Positions 63,159 through 64,000 of a DNA stretch of 64,000 nucleotides are shown here, in pieces. Source of the DNA: Owenia fusiformis (taxonomy: Eukaryota; Annelida; Polychaeta; Sabellida; Oweniidae); contig CAIIXF020000003.1 of the NCBI GenBank assembly GCA_903813345.2, positions 23,887,248 through 23,951,247 of the forward strand, read 5' to 3'. The stretch's first letter is position 1; each line of letters opens with the position of its first letter. The notes below the pieces were generated by a model that did not search any database, was not told the DNA's origin, and worked only from the letters and a program-made list of their open reading frames with translations. The position numbers and the translations under genes are program-made.

Positions 63159-64000
63159 TTGCCTTACAATTATATCGAAACAGCTTTAATGTGAAATATA
63201 TTTGCACCATGAAGCCATTACATTTTCTTTCTTTTTTGAGGGTCAAAATTCCAACATTTTCAACATCATATGGGTCCAGATTTTATACTGCTGATATCAT
63301 ATCAAAACTTTTAGCAGTAAATCATAAAATGCTGTTTTTTCAAGAGATATTGATATTTTTATCAGCACCTCTAAGAGTGATTCTATAAATAGCATGATAC
63401 CAGCCCTAGTTTAAAATAACATGGAAATCATTTTTCAAACCATGAAACATAGAGAAATGGCAAGGAACCAAGAACAAATGAAGTAATCTGTCATGTACAG
63501 TTCTGCAGTAAAGTCTAAATTTTTAAAATAAGTAAGAATGTTGAATTATGTGCTCATTGTAAGAGATACAGTTTGCAGAATTATGTTGATAAGCTTGTGA
63601 TATTAAGAACAAGCGTATGCAGGATGCCAGCTTGATAAGTACAGTTCCAAGTTGTTTAGGTTCTCTGTACGCCTTGAATTCAATCTGTGTTACAAACATA
63701 GTGAGTGTGAACATTTTGGCATTACAAGAATTCTCATGGCTTATTCTAATGATCAAATCCTTCGATCTTTTATGATCCAAAATTGAAATGAATCCCCTTT
63801 TCGCAGATATTAACTGGGGTTAAATACTTCAATGAGGAAGTAAAGAACATAATAAGAGATAAAAATACCAGTTAAAATAAAAGACTATCCAGTTATGCTT
63901 AGAATTAGAAACAAGATGGTCAAAAATATACTGAAGACCAGTTTCAGCATATTTTCCTAGGATTTGATCTTCAAAATATCAGTGACTGAGTAACATGACA

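Larger units (their letters stand above)
52705..64000 (-). other. G-alpha-o upstream intron (continues past the window)
   Basis: More than 11 kb before the first exon seen. I looked for the expected upstream exons (P-loop region, SGKSTIVKQMK, and the segment before ADAK) and did not recognise them. The stretch is dominated by arrays listed separately. From 59730 to 60980, 62022-62430 and 63400-64000 nothing beyond AT-rich sequence is visible. Confidence 0.6.

Noticed and set aside
62927-63388. 153-codon ORF with SKYGDFANK repeats
   Set aside because: The repeat is a 27-bp minisatellite whose length keeps both strands open; the flanks look non-coding.

Overview
The window is AT-rich animal nuclear DNA with large GT-AG introns, compact conserved exons, many short palindromic DNA-transposon remnants and several kilobase-scale minisatellites. 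It holds parts of two protein-coding genes, facing each other. I found no rRNA, convincing tRNA, CRISPR array or complete autonomous transposon. The exons and the style of the repeats (hairpin-ended elements such as agctcac/gtgagct, and an element with a tandem-repeat core) suggest a marine invertebrate, possibly a mollusc or another lophotrochozoan. That placement is an inference; no species is identified.

Plus strand, about 1-32,680: the 3' part of an Ajuba/LIMD1/WTIP-family LIM gene. Eight coding exons join without a frame break into 484 residues. They comprise the end of the pre-LIM region, three LIM domains and an unusually long Pro/Gln/Arg-rich tail ending in ITDL, a PDZ-ligand-like C-terminus. 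The first exon is cut by the window edge. The following intron is 22.2 kb and is full of mobile-element remnants. One of these is a 2.15-kb element whose core is a tandem array of TGACCT/AGGTCA half-sites.

About 32,680-35,180: a spacer between the two convergent 3' ends. It contains three inverted-repeat (foldback) sequences in a row.

Minus strand, about 35,180-64,000: the 3' two thirds of a G protein alpha-o subunit gene. Five exons (161, 129, 130, 154 and 188 nt) encode the last 253 residues, through switch I, switch II, NKKD and TCAT to the C-terminus NNLRGCGLY. Coding exons 1-3 were not found and probably lie beyond 64,000. The introns carry a 22-bp array (39.04-41.13 kb), a 32-bp array (47.4-50.1 kb), a small 32-bp array that grew from a transposon end (51.2-51.4 kb), and 26-, 41-, 17-, 33- and 27-bp arrays (53.7-63.15 kb). 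Every long open frame on these arrays is a by-product of the repeat.

The two genes have no established joint function. Ajuba-family proteins are adaptors at cell junctions and in Hippo signalling; Galpha-o relays GPCR signals. The most unusual features are the nuclear-receptor-like half-site array, the LIM protein's repeated RQ-containing tail, the 22-bp array that is open in all three sense frames of the G-alpha pre-mRNA, the foldback cluster between the convergent genes, and a minisatellite seeded by a transposon terminus.
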